Translations under genes and position numbers: made by a program
In this document: positions 7,610 to 8,808 of the stretch, in pieces
How positions within the stretch are numbered: the first letter of the stretch is position 1
Layout: every line of letters begins with the position of its first letter
Source: Chromobacteriaceae bacterium
Lineage (GTDB): Bacteria; Pseudomonadota; Gammaproteobacteria; Burkholderiales; Aquaspirillaceae
NCBI GenBank assembly: GCA_030151505.1
Contig: JASLDQ010000293.1
Location: 1-8,808 of the forward strand
Length of the DNA: 8,808 bases
Reading direction: 5' to 3'
Notes under the pieces: generated by a model
What the model was told of the DNA's origin: nothing
Databases searched by the model: none
Seen by the model: only the letters and a program-made list of their open reading frames with translations

Positions 7610-7906
7610 TCAGTCGGCCACGGCATCGCTCGGGTCACTGACGACCTGGCTGCCGGTCTGCTGCCGCAGGCGCAATTCTTTCTTCAGCCCGGTCAGTTCG
7701 CGCCGCAGCTTGAGATAGTAAAAGAAGCCGGCGGTCAGCCCGAACGCGGTCCCTACGCCGAAGAAAATCAGCAGGAGCAGGATAAGCGGTGCCTGCCAGG
7801 TATAACCGAGGAACAGCTTGAGCGTGACAATGTCGCTGTTCTGCATGGCCAGCGCGAGCAGCACGACAAACACGACAAATTTGAGGATCCAGCCGACGTA
7901 ACGCAT
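7610..7906 (-). CDS. lapA: Lipopolysaccharide assembly protein A domain (LapA/YciS)
   Basis: A small inner-membrane protein of 98 residues (E. coli LapA about 102) that partners LapB in the control of LPS assembly. Two membrane segments are visible: about 5-20 (GWILKFVVFVVLLALA), followed by the conserved Gln-Asn of MQNSD and VTLKLFLG, and about 38-62 (LILLLLIFFGVGTAFGLTAGFFYYL). A basic, probably coiled-coil tail follows (LRRELTGLKKELRLRQQ) and an acidic end. The frame is open to an upstream ATG at 8023, but that extension would run through a terminator and a candidate promoter, so ATG 7906 is chosen, with AGGGG 7 nt upstream. A terminator behind ihfB suggests that lapA starts a new transcription unit with lapB. 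Confidence 0.9.
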   Translation of the reverse strand: MRYVGWILKFVVFVVLLALAMQNSDIVTLKLFLGYTWQAPLILLLLIFFGVGTAFGLTAGFFYYLKLRRELTGLKKELRLRQQTGSQVVSDPSDAVAD

Positions 7907-7936
7907 GACGCGACCCCTATCGGAGCAAAGGCCGCT

Positions 7937-7942
7937 AGTGTA
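7937..7942 (-). promoter_or_regulatory. Candidate -10 box for the lapA transcription unit
   Basis: TACACT (7942-7937, five of six matches to TATAAT) in the AT-richer stretch GTTTACACTAG lies 30 nt before the lapA ATG, between the ihfB terminator and lapA. No good -35 box is found at 16-18 nt; TTGTGG is present but only 12 nt upstream. Confidence 0.35.
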
Positions 7943-8003
7943 AACGATTCCGGCCCACAAGAGGGACCATAACCGTGCCTTGCGGCCGAGCCGCGCCGGA
8001 CGC

Positions 8004-8033
8004 AAAAACGCCACGGACATCATCCGTGGCGTT
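8004..8033 (-). terminator. Rho-independent terminator after ihfB
   Basis: A perfect 11-bp stem (8033-8023 paired with 8017-8007) with a 5-nt loop is followed on the minus strand by a run of T (TTTTT, counted from 8008 to 8004, overlapping the last stem bases). It lies about 32 nt past the ihfB stop and closes the rpsA-ihfB unit. Confidence 0.88.
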
Positions 8034-8065
8034 GTCTTGATGCTTAAAGCGGATCGCTACTGTGT

Positions 8066-8356
8066 TCACCCTTCGATCTGGGCATCCACACGTTCGCGCA
8101 ACTCCTTGCCGGCCTTGAAGTGCGGGACGTACTTTTCGGGAACGTCGACACTGGAGCCGGACTTCGGATTGCGACCGAGGCGGGGCGGACGGTAGTTCAG
8201 GTCAAAACTGCCGAACCCCCGGATCTCGATACGCTGCCCTTGGGACAGACTGCTCGCCATCGCGTCGAGAATGGCCTTGACGGCCATCTCAGCATCTTTG
8301 GCGACCAGTTGCGGGTAGCGTTCCGCGAGCCTTGCGATCAGCTCCGACTTGGTCAT
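8066..8356 (-). CDS. ihfB: Integration host factor beta subunit
   Basis: IHF beta pairs with IHF alpha (IhfA) to bind specific DNA sites in the minor groove and bend DNA sharply. It acts in transcription, replication and recombination. The 96-residue protein (E. coli 94) begins [17 protein letters not shown] and shows the HU/IHF core [25 protein letters not shown], including the beta-arm RNPK with the DNA-intercalating Pro64, and ends [11 protein letters not shown]. Start ATG 8356 lies 8 nt after the rpsA stop; its ribosome site AAGG (8366-8363) overlaps that stop codon, which suggests coupling to rpsA. The rpsA-ihfB order is conserved in many proteobacteria. A strong terminator follows. Confidence 0.97.
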   Translation of the reverse strand: MTKSELIARLAERYPQLVAKDAEMAVKAILDAMASSLSQGQRIEIRGFGSFDLNYRPPRLGRNPKSGSSVDVPEKYVPHFKAGKELRERVDAQIEG

Positions 8357-8364
8357 AACGCGCC

Positions 8365-8808
8365 TTATTCGGCGTTATTGCCCGAGAGCTTGGCCTTCAG
8401 CAGCGCGCCGAGACTGGTGGTACCGGCAGAGGCGTTGGGGTCGGCCTGGAAGCTGCGCATCACGCCCTGCTCTTCGGCGGCATCCTTGGCCTTGATCGAC
8501 AGCTGGATCGAACGCGACTTGCGGTCGATGTTCAGCACCACGGCTTCGATTTCTTCGCCGTCCTTCAACACGGTGCGGATGTCTTCCACGCGGTCACGCG
8601 ACACTTCGCTGGCACGCAGGTAGCCTTCCACATCGCCGCCCAGATCGATCACGGCGCCCTTGGCGTCCATCGACTTGACGGTGCCCTTGACCAGGCTGTT
8701 CTTGTCGTTCATGGCGACGAAGTTGCCGAACGGATCGCCTTCGAGCTGCTTGATGCCCATCGAGATGCGTTCCTTCTCGATATCGATCGACAGCACCATG
8801 GCTTCGAC
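8365..8808 (-). CDS. rpsA: 30S ribosomal protein S1, C-terminal part (gene runs off the window)
   Basis: This is the 3' end of rpsA: 147 codons plus stop are visible, and the frame stays open to the window edge. S1 binds mRNA on the small ribosomal subunit and helps initiate translation. The visible part holds the end of one S1 repeat ([19 protein letters not shown]) and one full OB-fold S1 repeat (about [31 protein letters not shown] to [10 protein letters not shown]), then a low-complexity tail ending [11 protein letters not shown]. Full-length S1 of this type is about 560 residues with six repeats, so this would be the sixth. The internal ATG at 8799 is not the start. Confidence 0.95.
   Translation of the reverse strand, partial: VEAMVLSIDIEKERISMGIKQLEGDPFGNFVAMNDKNSLVKGTVKSMDAKGAVIDLGGDVEGYLRASEVSRDRVEDIRTVLKDGEEIEAVVLNIDRKSRSIQLSIKAKDAAEEQGVMRSFQADPNASAGTTSLGALLKAKLSGNNAE

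Noticed and set aside
7907..8023. N-terminal extension of lapA to 8023
   Set aside because: It would code through the ihfB terminator and the candidate promoter, and would place 39 unrelated residues before the first membrane segment.

Overview
The window is a GC-rich (roughly two-thirds G+C by eye) piece of bacterial core chromosome. It most resembles a betaproteobacterium of the Neisseriales type. This is an inference from the gene order rpsA-ihfB-lapA-lapB-pyrF-heptose genes and from protein similarity recalled from memory (heptose epimerase close to Neisseria RfaD, aminotransferase close to TyrB). There are no transposases, integrases, CRISPR arrays, tRNAs, rRNAs or phage genes, and I found no new multi-gene system.

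Layout: a plus-strand gdhA (NADP-type glutamate dehydrogenase, 15-1367) converges on a long minus-strand series across a strong bidirectional terminator (1391-1427). Read in the direction of transcription (right to left), the minus strand carries the 3' end of rpsA (8808-8365), ihfB (8356-8066), a terminator (8033-8007), lapA (7906-7610), lapB (7458-6286), pyrF (6276-5536), the heptose-7-phosphate kinase rfaE1/hldA (5534-4554), the ADP-heptose epimerase rfaD/hldD (4436-3438), a YcbL/glyoxalase-II-like metallo-beta-lactamase-fold hydrolase (3438-2794), a terminator (2763-2742), and tyrB (2645-1485).

Genes working together: lapA/lapB (inner-membrane control of lipopolysaccharide synthesis), rfaE1 and rfaD (two steps of ADP-heptose supply for the LPS inner core) form a likely transcription unit, with pyrF (last step of UMP synthesis) and the hydrolase embedded in it by tight junctions. 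gdhA and tyrB are both amino-nitrogen enzymes joined through glutamate and 2-oxoglutarate.

The most notable observation is that two housekeeping genes carry in-frame stop codons inside otherwise intact reading frames. pyrF has an amber TAG at codon 90 (6009-6007), immediately followed by ATG. tyrB has an ochre TAA (1487-1485) in place of codon 387, removing the last 12 residues of an otherwise normal 398-codon frame. Real mutation, sequence error and stop-codon readthrough cannot be separated from this sequence alone.
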